Shown here piece after piece: positions 1 to 7,288 of a stretch of DNA of 14,630 nt. Each line of letters starts with the position of its first letter. Within the stretch, counting starts at the first letter, position 1. This stretch comes from Cytophagaceae bacterium. Its GTDB lineage: Bacteria > Bacteroidota > Bacteroidia > Cytophagales > Spirosomataceae. Where the stretch lies: assembly GCA_947459055.1 (NCBI GenBank), contig CANHCG010000010.1, positions 1 through 14,630 on the forward strand, in the 5' to 3' direction. The translations under genes were made by a program, and so were the position numbers. Under the pieces are notes generated by a model. The model was not told where the DNA came from. It made no database searches and was given only the letters and a program-made list of their open reading frames with translations.

Positions 1-1424
1 GCCTTAGACGCCAAATAAGTCGCCACAGCCGGTAAAAGTCCTCCAAAAATCCCGTTTCCGATGTGATAAGGCAATGACATAGAGGTATATCGAATGGCAG
101 TAGGGAACATCTCAACCAAAAAAGCAGCTATCGGTCCATACACCATCGTCACATATAATACTTGAATGAAGACGAGTAAAATCAAATACCAAAATCCACC
201 TGTTCCGACATGAATCACCTTTTTGATCTCAGAATTCGTTTCATTTTTTCTTGGATAATTATTCACCAAACTCGTTTCCTCCTCTGTCATCTCCGTGCCA
301 TCCGTATAAACAAATTTTGTTTTGATCACTTTTTTCAAATCCACACTGTTCGGAATCATCATATAATCCGTTTTTGTGCTACGAGATCCGACAACTTCCG
401 TTTTTAGGGTTACATCTGCCGTTTCATACATCGCTTGGTAAATCGGCCGATAGGTACAAATCGCCAATAACATTCCCGTTAACATCACCACTTTCCGACC
501 AATTTTGTCCGATAACCAACCAAAAAAGATAAAAAATCCCGTTCCCGCCGCTAGCGAGGCCGCTATGATATAATTACTTTGCTCAAATTCGATGTTGGCC
601 ACTTTCTGCAAAAACGAAAGCGCATAAAATTGACCCGTGTACCATACCACTCCCTGTCCCATCGTAGCCCCAAACAAAGCCAATAACACAAATTTAAAAT
701 TCAATTTCTTGCCAAAAGACTCTTTCAGCGGATTCGCCACGATTTTTCCCTCATCTTTCGCCTTTTGAAATACTGGCGATTCATCCATGTTTTTTCGAAT
801 AAAATAGGAAATCCCGACCATCACAATCGATATTAGGAACGGAATCCGCCAACCAAAATTAGCAAATGCCTCCGCACTCATGGATTTCTTTGTTGCTAAA
901 ATCACTAACAGGGAAATAAACAATCCAAGCGAAGCCGTCGTCTGAATCCATGCCGTCCGATAGCCCCTTTTCCCGGGCTCCGAATGCTCCGCTACATAGG
1001 TCGCCGCTCCTCCATATTCACCCCCAAGGGCCAAACCTTGTAATAACCTCAAAACCAAAACTAAAACCGGCGCAATGAACCCAATCGTCTCATAACCAGG
1101 AATTAATCCAATCGCAAAAGTGGAAAAACCCATAATTAATAGGGTCACCATAAAGGTATATTTCCGACCAATCAAATCCCCTAATCGACCAAAAAACAAT
1201 GCCCCAAAGGGTCGTACCACAAAACCTGCAGCAAAGGTGGCTAAAGTAGATAAAAAGGCAGCTGTCGGGTTATCCGCAGGGAAAAATTTAGTGGCGATGA
1301 CCACGGATAAACTTCCAAAAATATAGAAATCATACCATTCGATGAGCGTCCCAACAGACGAAGCGGCAATGACTTTACGGAGTTTTTTTCCTTCGTTTTC
1401 CAAAGGCGGATTCGATTCTGACAT
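1..1424 (-). CDS. MFS transporter, metabolite:H+ symporter (MHS) type, C-terminus cut by window edge
   Basis: The reading frame is open from an ATG at 1424 down to position 3, giving 474 visible residues without a stop; the C-terminus lies outside the window. It should be an inner-membrane secondary transporter moving a small organic solute with protons. Visible family marks are IEWYDFYIFGSLS in the first helix, RPFGALFFGRLGDLIGRK (motif A, loop 2-3), LRLLQGLALGGEYGGA, and a second motif-A copy GWLSDKIGRK near residues 300-310. These fit the ShiA/ProP/KgtP-like MHS branch; the substrate cannot be read from sequence. Oddity: about 80 hydrophilic residues (roughly 324-407) sit between helices 9 and 10, on the predicted periplasmic side, where most MHS members have a short loop. 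It is divergent from the Tat-exported isomerase-like gene. Confidence 0.9.
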   Translation of the reverse strand, partial: MSESNPPLENEGKKLRKVIAASSVGTLIEWYDFYIFGSLSVVIATKFFPADNPTAAFLSTLATFAAGFVVRPFGALFFGRLGDLIGRKYTFMVTLLIMGFSTFAIGLIPGYETIGFIAPVLVLVLRLLQGLALGGEYGGAATYVAEHSEPGKRGYRTAWIQTTASLGLFISLLVILATKKSMSAEAFANFGWRIPFLISIVMVGISYFIRKNMDESPVFQKAKDEGKIVANPLKESFGKKLNFKFVLLALFGATMGQGVVWYTGQFYALSFLQKVANIEFEQSNYIIAASLAAGTGFFIFFGWLSDKIGRKVVMLTGMLLAICTYRPIYQAMYETADVTLKTEVVGSRSTKTDYMMIPNSVDLKKVIKTKFVYTDGTEMTEEETSLVNNYPRKNETNSEIKKVIHVGTGGFWYLILLVFIQVLYVTMVYGPIAAFLVEMFPTAIRYTSMSLPYHIGNGIFGGLLPAVATYLASK

Positions 1425-1628
1425 AGTTAACAAATAGGTCGCACAAATTAATCAATATTTCACTATTTTTAGAAAATTTAGGGCGGAAATCTTATTTTTA
1501 CACATGCATTCGACGAAAATAAATAAACAGAATTATTGGATTTCGTCGCAAAATATAATTTTTACATGCTACTATTGAAAAATTAATTTATCATTGTAAT
1601 TCATTCGAATCATTAAACCTATTTGAAA
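1425..1628. promoter_or_regulatory. Divergent intergenic region between the MFS transporter and the Tat-exported protein
   Basis: This is an AT-rich gap that must hold promoters for both divergent genes. It contains a perfect 8-bp inverted repeat, CGACGAAA at 1511-1518 and TTTCGTCG at 1541-1548, separated by 22 bases. That could be a two-site operator or a weak long-loop hairpin. I find no perfect TAnnTTTG -7 element in either direction. Near matches such as TTAATTTG, read toward the transporter, are too weak to call. No small gene is evident. Confidence 0.4.
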
Positions 1629-2639
1629 ATGTCAAAATCAGTACAGACCTCAAGACGTCAATTTTTGATCGCCGGTTCATTTGCTACCTTAGGGGCATTA
1701 TGGGCTTCAAAAGCTGCTGCAGCAAGCACTTTATTTGCAGGAAAACCGAATTCTAAATTTGCAGGTGTTCAAATCGGCGCCATTACCTATTCATTTAGAA
1801 GTATGCCGGGAAGCGTTGAGCAATTATTGCAGTATTGCATCGATTGTAATATCAGTGCCATCGAATTAATGGGTGATTCGGTAGAAGATTTTGCAGGAAA
1901 ACCAAAGAATACGATCCCTCGTCCTGCTTATGTGCCAGGCCAACCGCGTGCCGCCATGACCGACGAGCAACGTGCTGCCTTCGCCAAATACAACACAGAA
2001 GTGGCTGAATGGCGCTCAAATGTCTCGATGGACAAATTCAAAGAAGTTCGCAAAATGTATAACGATGCAGGCGTTAGCATTTACGCTTTCAAGCCGAATG
2101 CATTGGGTCCAAATAATACAGATGGGGAAGTTGAATATGCATTAAAAGCCGCTAAGGCCTTAGGTGCTGCTTCAGTCACTATTGAATTACCGACCGATAC
2201 GAAACAATCCCAACGCTTAGGCGATTTAGGTGCTAAACACAAAGTATATATCGGATATCATGCACATTTACAAGCGACAGATACCGCTTGGGACGCTGCA
2301 TTGGCACAATCTCCATACAATTCCATGAACTTGGATTGCGGTCACTACATTGCAGCGGGAGGTGCGAACACGACGGCTACTTTGCTTGCCCTCATCGAAG
2401 CTAAGCATGATCGGATTACAAGTATGCACATCAAAGACCGCCGCTCTAAAGAACGCGGAGGGGAAAACCAAGTATGGGGCGAGGGAGATACGCCATTAAA
2501 AGAAATTTTAACCCTATTGAAAACTAAAAAATATAAGTTCCCAGCAACCATCGAATTGGAATACAACATCCCTTCAGGTTCAGATGCTGTTCAGGAAACT
2601 AAAAAATGTGTAGAATACGCGAAAAAAATGTTAAGCTAA
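1629..2639 (+). CDS. Tat-exported sugar phosphate isomerase/epimerase-like (xylose isomerase-like TIM barrel) protein
   Basis: The protein is 336 residues long. The N-terminus carries a twin-arginine signal, SRRQFLIAGS at residues 8-17, then a hydrophobic stretch and an Ala-rich end (SKAAAAS), so a folded, probably metal-loaded protein is exported to the periplasm. The mature part resembles the AP-endonuclease-2/xylose-isomerase-like TIM barrel. Barrel-lining acidic and His residues appear in order in IELMG, IELP, GYHAH, NLDCGH, SMHIKD and IELEYN, matching the usual Glu/Asp/His/Glu metal site. Bacteroidota encode many such exported proteins, often tied to sugar modification; the substrate here is unknown. 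A TTG at 1623 is in frame two codons upstream, but I chose the ATG at 1629 because it still leaves a complete Tat n-region. The stop overlaps the end of convergent nnrD by four bases. Confidence 0.85.
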   Translation: MSKSVQTSRRQFLIAGSFATLGALWASKAAAASTLFAGKPNSKFAGVQIGAITYSFRSMPGSVEQLLQYCIDCNISAIELMGDSVEDFAGKPKNTIPRPAYVPGQPRAAMTDEQRAAFAKYNTEVAEWRSNVSMDKFKEVRKMYNDAGVSIYAFKPNALGPNNTDGEVEYALKAAKALGAASVTIELPTDTKQSQRLGDLGAKHKVYIGYHAHLQATDTAWDAALAQSPYNSMNLDCGHYIAAGGANTTATLLALIEAKHDRITSMHIKDRRSKERGGENQVWGEGDTPLKEILTLLKTKKYKFPATIELEYNIPSGSDAVQETKKCVEYAKKMLS

Positions 2640-3469
2640 TCCAATAGCTTTGTATTACCCAAATGTTCTATGAGATCGGAGGCCACTAAACTGGCCTTCG
2701 ATTTTTTTTGAGCATACGTATCCCCCGCCAAGCCATGTAGATATACCCCCAAACAGGCCGCATCATCACTCGAATAGCCCTGAGCCGCGATCCCCGCAAT
2801 AATTCCCGTCAGTACATCCCCGCTTCCCGCTGTGGCCATGCCATCATTCCCTGTCATGTTAACAAAACGAATGCCAACTGAATTAAAGACATGGGTGGGC
2901 GCTCCTTTTAACACCAATACGCCTCGAATTTTATTCTTCCAAACCTGCGCCTGTGCAAGGCCTAACGGATTATGCTGATCAAATCCAGCTCCATGCATGC
3001 GAGCAAATTCACCAACATGAGGAGTTAAAATAGCAGAATCTTTAAGTAAATCGAATAAATTAGGATTCGCGGCCAATAGATTCAGGGCATCCGCATCGAT
3101 GATCAATGGAATCTGTGTTTGTGACAAAACATGTGTGAGTATTTCCAATGCCTCCATTCCCTGACCAAGTCCAGGGCCAATCGCAATGGCTTGATAAGGC
3201 TTGAAATCCATCGAATGCCAAGTGCTTCGGGGAATCGTCATCACCTCCGGCAAGCGAACCAGAAGGGCTTGTTCAAGTTCCTCCTCCGCCAACACACTAA
3301 CTAATCCACAACCCGAGCGCAAGGCCGCCTCAGCCGTCAAAAGAACTGAGCCATAAAATCCAGGACTTCCTCCTATGACTAACACATGCCCAAATCGATG
3401 TTTATATCCATTTTCAGCCCTTGGATGGCGGTGATGCAGGACCCATTCTTCCGTTATTTTTATTTCCAT
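2636..3469 (-). CDS. nnrD: ADP/ATP-dependent NAD(P)H-hydrate dehydratase (NnrD domain only)
   Basis: This 277-residue cytoplasmic repair enzyme dehydrates (S)-NADHX or NADPHX back to NADH or NADPH at the expense of a nucleotide. It belongs to the ribokinase-like YjeF C-terminal family. Visible motifs are GHVLVIGGSPGFYGS (28-41), the Gly-rich AIAIGPGLGQ (94-103), PLIIDADALNLLA (121-133), ILTPHVGEFARM (147-158), VLVLKGAPTHVF (184-195) and GNDGMATAGSGDVLTGI (207-223), whose AGSGD supplies the catalytic-base Asp218. In E. coli and many bacteria this domain is fused to an N-terminal NADHX epimerase (NnrE). That half is absent here, and 277 residues is normal for a stand-alone dehydratase. The gene starts 83 bases from the divergent oxidoreductase and ends overlapping the convergent Tat-exported gene. 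Confidence 0.92.
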   Translation of the reverse strand: MEIKITEEWVLHHRHPRAENGYKHRFGHVLVIGGSPGFYGSVLLTAEAALRSGCGLVSVLAEEELEQALLVRLPEVMTIPRSTWHSMDFKPYQAIAIGPGLGQGMEALEILTHVLSQTQIPLIIDADALNLLAANPNLFDLLKDSAILTPHVGEFARMHGAGFDQHNPLGLAQAQVWKNKIRGVLVLKGAPTHVFNSVGIRFVNMTGNDGMATAGSGDVLTGIIAGIAAQGYSSDDAACLGVYLHGLAGDTYAQKKSKASLVASDLIEHLGNTKLLD

Positions 3470-3552
3470 ATTTTTATCCGAATGCTGAAATTTAAGTATT
3501 AAAATTACCTATAATTCCGCTACTTTTACGGCTTATTACAAGCTACATAAAA

Positions 3553-4587
3553 ATGGCCATTCGCACAGCACTTTTATCATTTGGTATGTCGGGACGTGTT
3601 TTTCATGCGCCCTTTATTCACTTGCATCCAGGGTTTACGTTGGTTTCCTGTTGGGAACGCTCCCAGCCAAACATCCAATCATTTTACCCGACAGTTGAAT
3701 CCGTTTCGGACATGAATCTCATCTTGAATGATCCGAATATCGATCTAATTATCGTCAATACCCCCATTTATACCCATTTCGAATACGCCCAAAAAGCAAT
3801 GGAAGCTGGCAAACACATTGTGGTCGAAAAGGCATTTACCTCTTTTTATTCCGAAGCGATCGCTTTAGAAAAACTAGCAAAAGAAAAAGGAAAACAAATT
3901 TTTGTCTATCAAAATCGGCGTTTAGATTCAGATTTTTTAACAGTCAAAAAAGTGTATGAATCTGGTGTTTTGGGCGAAATTGTAGAAGCTGAATTCCACT
4001 TTGACCGATTCAATGGCGCGCAATCGCCCAAATTACATAAAGAAATTCCTGGTCCTGGCGCTGGAATCGTCAAGGATCTCGGTCCTCATATCATCGACCA
4101 AGCCTTGTATTTATTTGGCAAACCCGACGCGGTTTTTGCCGATTTTCGCATGACGAGACCGGAAACCCAAGTGGAAGATTTGTTTGAGATTTTATTGTAT
4201 TACCCTAGTTTACGTGTTCGGCTAAAAGCAGGATATTATTTTAAAGAACCCATTCCCGCCTATCAATTACACGGCAAAAAAGGCAGTTTTCTAAAAGTTA
4301 GAGCTGATAAACAAGAACCCGATTTAGTGGCGGGTCTCCTTCCTCAAGGCGAAGATTGGGGTACCGAGCAAGCAGAAGCTTTTGGTTTATTGCATATCGA
4401 TGGCCAAGAACCCATCCGAATTCCTTCTGAAAAAGGAGATTACATGCAATTTTATAACAATGTCCATGAAACTCTCGCCGCTTCCGCCAAACCCGCTGTA
4501 TCTGCGCAGGATGGTGCCCTTTGCATGCAAGTAATCGACGCGGCCTTTACCAGTGCTAGCGAACAACGAGTTATTTCCCTATCATGA
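3553..4587 (+). CDS. Gfo/Idh/MocA family oxidoreductase, IolW/YdgJ-like (possible scyllo-inositol 2-dehydrogenase)
   Basis: This 344-residue NAD(P)-dependent dehydrogenase should act on a polyol or sugar. The N-terminal Rossmann fold shows GMSGRVFHAPF (residues 12-22), where the GxSGxVFHxP pattern matches IolW (YvaA) of Bacillus subtilis and YdgJ of E. coli, rather than the usual GxGxxG. Further matches to that branch are VNTPIYTHFEYAQKAMEAGK, the NRRLDSDFLTVKK stretch, KDLGPHIIDQALYLFGKP with the likely catalytic His, and YQLHGKKGSFLK. The usual EKP of the family reads EKA here, a mild deviation. Substrate assignment to scyllo-inositol is by resemblance only. It is the first gene of an operon: its TGA overlaps the ATG of the Crp-type regulator by four bases. 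A weak -7-like TACTTTTA lies at 3521-3528. Confidence 0.88.
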   Translation: MAIRTALLSFGMSGRVFHAPFIHLHPGFTLVSCWERSQPNIQSFYPTVESVSDMNLILNDPNIDLIIVNTPIYTHFEYAQKAMEAGKHIVVEKAFTSFYSEAIALEKLAKEKGKQIFVYQNRRLDSDFLTVKKVYESGVLGEIVEAEFHFDRFNGAQSPKLHKEIPGPGAGIVKDLGPHIIDQALYLFGKPDAVFADFRMTRPETQVEDLFEILLYYPSLRVRLKAGYYFKEPIPAYQLHGKKGSFLKVRADKQEPDLVAGLLPQGEDWGTEQAEAFGLLHIDGQEPIRIPSEKGDYMQFYNNVHETLAASAKPAVSAQDGALCMQVIDAAFTSASEQRVISLS

Positions 4588-5225
4588 ACAGCATCGAGAA
4601 AACCAAAACACTTTTTTCGCAATTCGAACCAGAATTAGCAAAGAAAATCCAACAAGTGGGGACCATTCGAAAATTCAAAGCCGAGGATTTTTTGATGAAG
4701 ACGGGTCAGTCCATTCGCTCCGCGGTCTTAGTGCTCGATGGCATCATCAAAGTTTTTCGCGAAGATGAAGAAGGTAACGAGGTTTTTATGTACAACCTAC
4801 ACCCTGGCGAAGCCTGCGCTATTTCGATGACCTGTGCCTCCCGAAATTTAAATAGCCAAATCATGGCCAAAGCCCTCGTGGATACTGAAGTATTAGCCAT
4901 TCCCGTGGAACTCATGGACGAATGGGCCAGCAAATATAAATCTTGGTATCAGTTCGTGCTAGAAACCTACCGCTCCCGTTTTGAAGAGCTATTGGACACC
5001 TTGGATCAAATCGCTTTTCGGAATTTGGACGAACGACTTTTGTGGTACTTAAAGCAACATCAAAAAAGCTTCCAAAGTAATCTCATCAAAGTTTCCTTCA
5101 CGGAAATAGCTATGGAATTAAATTCTTCTCGAGAAGTTATTTCGCGCCTGATGAAAAAATTAGCCGAAAAAGGATTCATCCGCATCCATAAAAACCAAAT
5201 CGAAATCATTCACCTATCGCTATAA
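4584..5225 (+). CDS. Crp/Fnr family transcriptional regulator
   Basis: The protein has 213 residues: an N-terminal cyclic-nucleotide-binding-like sensor barrel (about 15-115), a dimerisation helix (about 117-140, rich in Glu and Leu) and a C-terminal winged helix-turn-helix. The DNA-binding part shows NLDERLLWYL (147-156), TEIAMELNSSREVISRLMKKL (173-193; recognition helix around SSREVISRLM) and the wing GFIRIHKNQIEII. The cNMP pocket residues of E. coli Crp are not evident, and the four-cysteine iron-sulfur signature of Fnr is missing. Instead two cysteines, Cys78 and Cys84, sit where the effector pocket would be (GEACAISMTCAS). That suggests, but does not prove, redox or persulfide sensing. 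It overlaps the upstream oxidoreductase by four bases and the cytochrome gene follows after two, so all three should be co-transcribed and translationally coupled. Confidence 0.92.
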   Translation: MNSIEKTKTLFSQFEPELAKKIQQVGTIRKFKAEDFLMKTGQSIRSAVLVLDGIIKVFREDEEGNEVFMYNLHPGEACAISMTCASRNLNSQIMAKALVDTEVLAIPVELMDEWASKYKSWYQFVLETYRSRFEELLDTLDQIAFRNLDERLLWYLKQHQKSFQSNLIKVSFTEIAMELNSSREVISRLMKKLAEKGFIRIHKNQIEIIHLSL

Positions 5226-5227
5226 TC

Positions 5228-6160
5228 ATGAATAATTATCTAAAAATATTGATAATATTTTCATTAGGGGCCCTTTTGGCGGCAGGTCAATTATTTTCAG
5301 TCAGTGCCCAGCAAGCAGAATCAAGCCCCTGGAATGGACCTAATGTCAATAAAATTCCCAAAAATCCATCAGGTAATCTCATCCGCTATGGCAAAGCCTT
5401 AATCGAAAACACGTCCTATTATTTAGGTCCCAATGGCAAAGTCAACGTGGCGAGCAATGGGATGAATTGTCAAAATTGCCATTTAGAAGCTGGCGCGAAG
5501 CCTTGGGGAAATAATTATTTTGGGGTAGCTGCCTTATATCCGAAATTCAGAGCCCGTAGCGGGGGCATGGAATCGATTGCGAAACGAGTAAATGATTGTT
5601 TCCAACGAAGCCTTAACGGCAAAGGAATCGACTCTACCAGCAAGGAAATGAAAGCCATTATTGCCTACATGGAATGGTTAGGAACGAACATACCGAAAGG
5701 TGCGAAAGTTGGCGGCACCGGTATCCGCGACATCGCATTCCTAGACCGCGCCGCAGATCCAGAAAAAGGTAAAACTCTCTATCAGGAAAAATGCATTGCC
5801 TGTCACCTTGTAGATGGAAACGGAATGAAAAATCCAGCCACAGGAGGCTATACCTTCCCTCCTCTTTGGGGTAAAAATAGCTATAATTCAGGGGCTGGAT
5901 TATTTCGTTTAAGCCGATTAGCAGGCTATATCTATGATAATATGCCGCAGGGGTCAACTTATCAGGCACGCCAACTCAGCGAAGAGCAAGCTTGGGATCT
6001 CGCCGCCTACATCAATACAAGAGAAAGACCTGGATTCGATAATTCAAAAGACTGGCCAGACATCGGAGGAAAACCCATCGATCATCCCTTCGGGCCATAC
6101 AAGGATAGCTTTCCAGAAGCCCAACATAAATTAGGCCCCTTCAAAGCCATGAAGAAATAA
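5228..6160 (+). CDS. tsdA: Diheme cytochrome c, TsdA-like (thiosulfate dehydrogenase / tetrathionate reductase family)
   Basis: The protein has 310 residues with an N-terminal signal (about 1-27, ending SVSAQ) for export to the periplasm. Two c-type heme sites are visible: CQNCH (81-85) and CIACH (189-193). Around the first, MNCQNCHLEAG, then YPKFRARSGG and RVNDCFQRSLNG, resemble TsdA-type thiosulfate dehydrogenases. Cys124, 39 residues after His85, sits about where TsdA has its unusual Cys axial ligand on the active-site heme. Met239 (NMPQG), 46 residues after His193, is a good candidate ligand for the second heme. The TsdA family converts two thiosulfates to tetrathionate, or the reverse; the direction here cannot be told. 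SoxA-like or other diheme cytochromes are the alternative. It is the last gene of the operon and directly abuts the convergent DsrE-like gene. Confidence 0.8.
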   Translation: MNNYLKILIIFSLGALLAAGQLFSVSAQQAESSPWNGPNVNKIPKNPSGNLIRYGKALIENTSYYLGPNGKVNVASNGMNCQNCHLEAGAKPWGNNYFGVAALYPKFRARSGGMESIAKRVNDCFQRSLNGKGIDSTSKEMKAIIAYMEWLGTNIPKGAKVGGTGIRDIAFLDRAADPEKGKTLYQEKCIACHLVDGNGMKNPATGGYTFPPLWGKNSYNSGAGLFRLSRLAGYIYDNMPQGSTYQARQLSEEQAWDLAAYINTRERPGFDNSKDWPDIGGKPIDHPFGPYKDSFPEAQHKLGPFKAMKK

Positions 6161-6568
6161 TTAATACTTCAGAAAAGCCCAGCCATCTTCCTGTTTCAAG
6201 ACTACTTCCGCCACGCCTGAGGGTACAAAACCGGATTGTGGCAATAGAGTAGCCTTATCAATTTTCCGTTCACGAATCGTATTTTCACAAGCGACGAAGG
6301 TGACACCTTTGGTGGCTAATTCGGCAATTTTTGCTTGTTGAGTCGTCTTCGAACCTATCAAAAAATTAATACCTGAACCATGTGCCACGACTTCAACTTG
6401 CGTATTCGGTCCTAAAGCAGCTTGAAGATTTCCGATATTTCGAATGGCTCCGTGCCAAGCGGTTGTGTCACTTGTATTCATTTGTATGACAACTTTATGA
6501 ACTTTTTGGGCAAATAGGCCTGTCGAAAACAATGCGCCAAATAAGAAGGTAACTAGTATTTTTTTCAT
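6161..6568 (-). CDS. Secreted DsrE/DsrF-like sulfur-carrier family protein
   Basis: This 135-residue protein has a clear signal peptide (about 1-20, MKKILVTFLFGALFSTGLFA, then Q), so the mature domain of about 115 residues is periplasmic. The fold matches the DsrE-like superfamily: a beta strand KVVIQMNTSD, a helix AIRNIGNLQAALG, a strand VEVVAHGSGINFLI, then GVTFVACENTIRERKI and a C-terminal VPSGVAEVVLKQEDGWAFLKY. Cys94 in FVACENT is the only cysteine of the mature protein and occupies the position of the conserved sulfur-binding cysteine seen in many DsrE-like proteins. Direct sulfur carriage is inferred from family and neighbours. The stop lies immediately beside the stop of the cytochrome gene. 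The upstream region is shared with the divergent rhodanese operon. Confidence 0.82.
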   Translation of the reverse strand: MKKILVTFLFGALFSTGLFAQKVHKVVIQMNTSDTTAWHGAIRNIGNLQAALGPNTQVEVVAHGSGINFLIGSKTTQQAKIAELATKGVTFVACENTIRERKIDKATLLPQSGFVPSGVAEVVLKQEDGWAFLKY

Positions 6569-6683
6569 TTTTTTTTGTTTGAATCAAAAGCAATTTGGGA
6601 AAATATCTTGGGTTTGCAAGAGACAAAAGTCACGAATCAGGTAAACATTCCAATCTAAATTTGTCAAAATAAAATCAAATAAC
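6569..6683. promoter_or_regulatory. Divergent promoter region, DsrE-like gene / rhodanese-thioredoxin operon
   Basis: This 115-bp gap serves two divergent transcripts. On the plus strand TAAATTTG at 6656-6663 is a perfect match to the Bacteroidota -7 consensus TAnnTTTG. It would start the rhodanese operon about 15 bases before its ATG, and the leader up to the ATG is A-rich with no Shine-Dalgarno motif. No good -33 TTTG is seen at the usual distance. Two short symmetric elements are candidate operators: TTTGAATCAAA at 6578-6588 (a perfect palindrome around one base) and TCTTG/CAAGA at 6606-6610 and 6617-6621. They could bind the nearby Crp-type regulator, but that is inference. Confidence 0.45.
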
Positions 6684-6986
6684 ATGCTTGACGCACTAAA
6701 AAAACTTTTCGGTTTCGGCCCACGCGTAAATTACACGGAATTAATTAAGCAAGGCGCGCAAATTATCGATGTGCGAACCCCCGGTGAATTTAAAAATGGA
6801 CATAACAAAGGGGCAATTAATTTACCTTTGCAAACTATTTCTCGTGATTTAGCTAAATTGAACAAACAAAAAACCTACATTACCTGTTGCGCCTCGGGAA
6901 TGCGGAGTCGCCAAGCGAAGAATTTTTTAATCGCACAGGGATTTGAACATGTACATAACGGAGGGAGCTGGACTTCTTTAACTTAA
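6684..6986 (+). CDS. Single-domain rhodanese (cytoplasmic)
   Basis: This 100-residue protein is one rhodanese domain with no signal peptide, so it should be cytoplasmic. Rhodaneses move sulfane sulfur through a cysteine persulfide. The CH2A-like element is IIDVRTPGEFKNGHNKGAINLP (27-48), and the active-site loop is CCASGMRS (68-75) with the nucleophile Cys69 in the usual CxxGxRS pattern; the preceding Cys68 is an additional thiol. The length is normal for single-domain GlpE/PspE-like rhodaneses. It is the first gene of a three-gene operon; thioredoxin starts two bases after its stop codon ends. Confidence 0.93.
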   Translation: MLDALKKLFGFGPRVNYTELIKQGAQIIDVRTPGEFKNGHNKGAINLPLQTISRDLAKLNKQKTYITCCASGMRSRQAKNFLIAQGFEHVHNGGSWTSLT

Positions 6987-6987
6987 T

Positions 6988-7284
6988 ATGACAAAATTCG
7001 CCGCCTTATTAGAATCCACCGAACCTGTACTGGTGGACTTCTCCGCAGAATGGTGTGGACCATGCAAGCAATTGAAACCTATTTTGGAACAAGTCAAATC
7101 CAAGGTAGGTGCACAAGCGAAAATCATTAAAATCGACGTGGACAAAAATCGCTCCCTAGCCGATAAATTTCAAATCCGTTCCGTACCTACCCTCATTTTA
7201 TTCAAGGGAGGAAAAGTGGTTTGGCGGCAATCAGGTGTCGTTCCCGCAAGCACCTTAGAAAGTATCATTCGATCTAATCAATAA
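6988..7284 (+). CDS. Thioredoxin (cytoplasmic)
   Basis: This 98-residue single-domain thioredoxin has no signal peptide. The redox site is AEWCGPCK (20-27, Cys23 and Cys26), the classical WCGPC. The cis-proline loop is SVPTLILF, and IKIDVDKN occupies the usual central strand position. It is somewhat shorter than E. coli thioredoxin (108 residues) but complete in core elements. It should reduce protein disulfides and, from its position next to the rhodanese, probably resolves the rhodanese persulfide or accepts its sulfur; that link is inference. Only one base separates it from the upstream stop, and four separate it from the following fusion gene. It is unlikely to be the sole housekeeping thioredoxin, but this window cannot show that. 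Confidence 0.93.
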   Translation: MTKFAALLESTEPVLVDFSAEWCGPCKQLKPILEQVKSKVGAQAKIIKIDVDKNRSLADKFQIRSVPTLILFKGGKVVWRQSGVVPASTLESIIRSNQ

Positions 7285-7288
7285 GCTC

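Noticed and set aside
210..407. Short open frames opposite or inside the MFS, dnaE and other large genes
   Set aside because: They overlap strongly supported genes in other frames and show no recognisable protein features of their own.
1623..1628. TTG start for the Tat-exported protein two codons before the ATG
   Set aside because: The ATG at 1629 leaves a full twin-arginine n-region and is the more usual start codon; the TTG adds only two residues.
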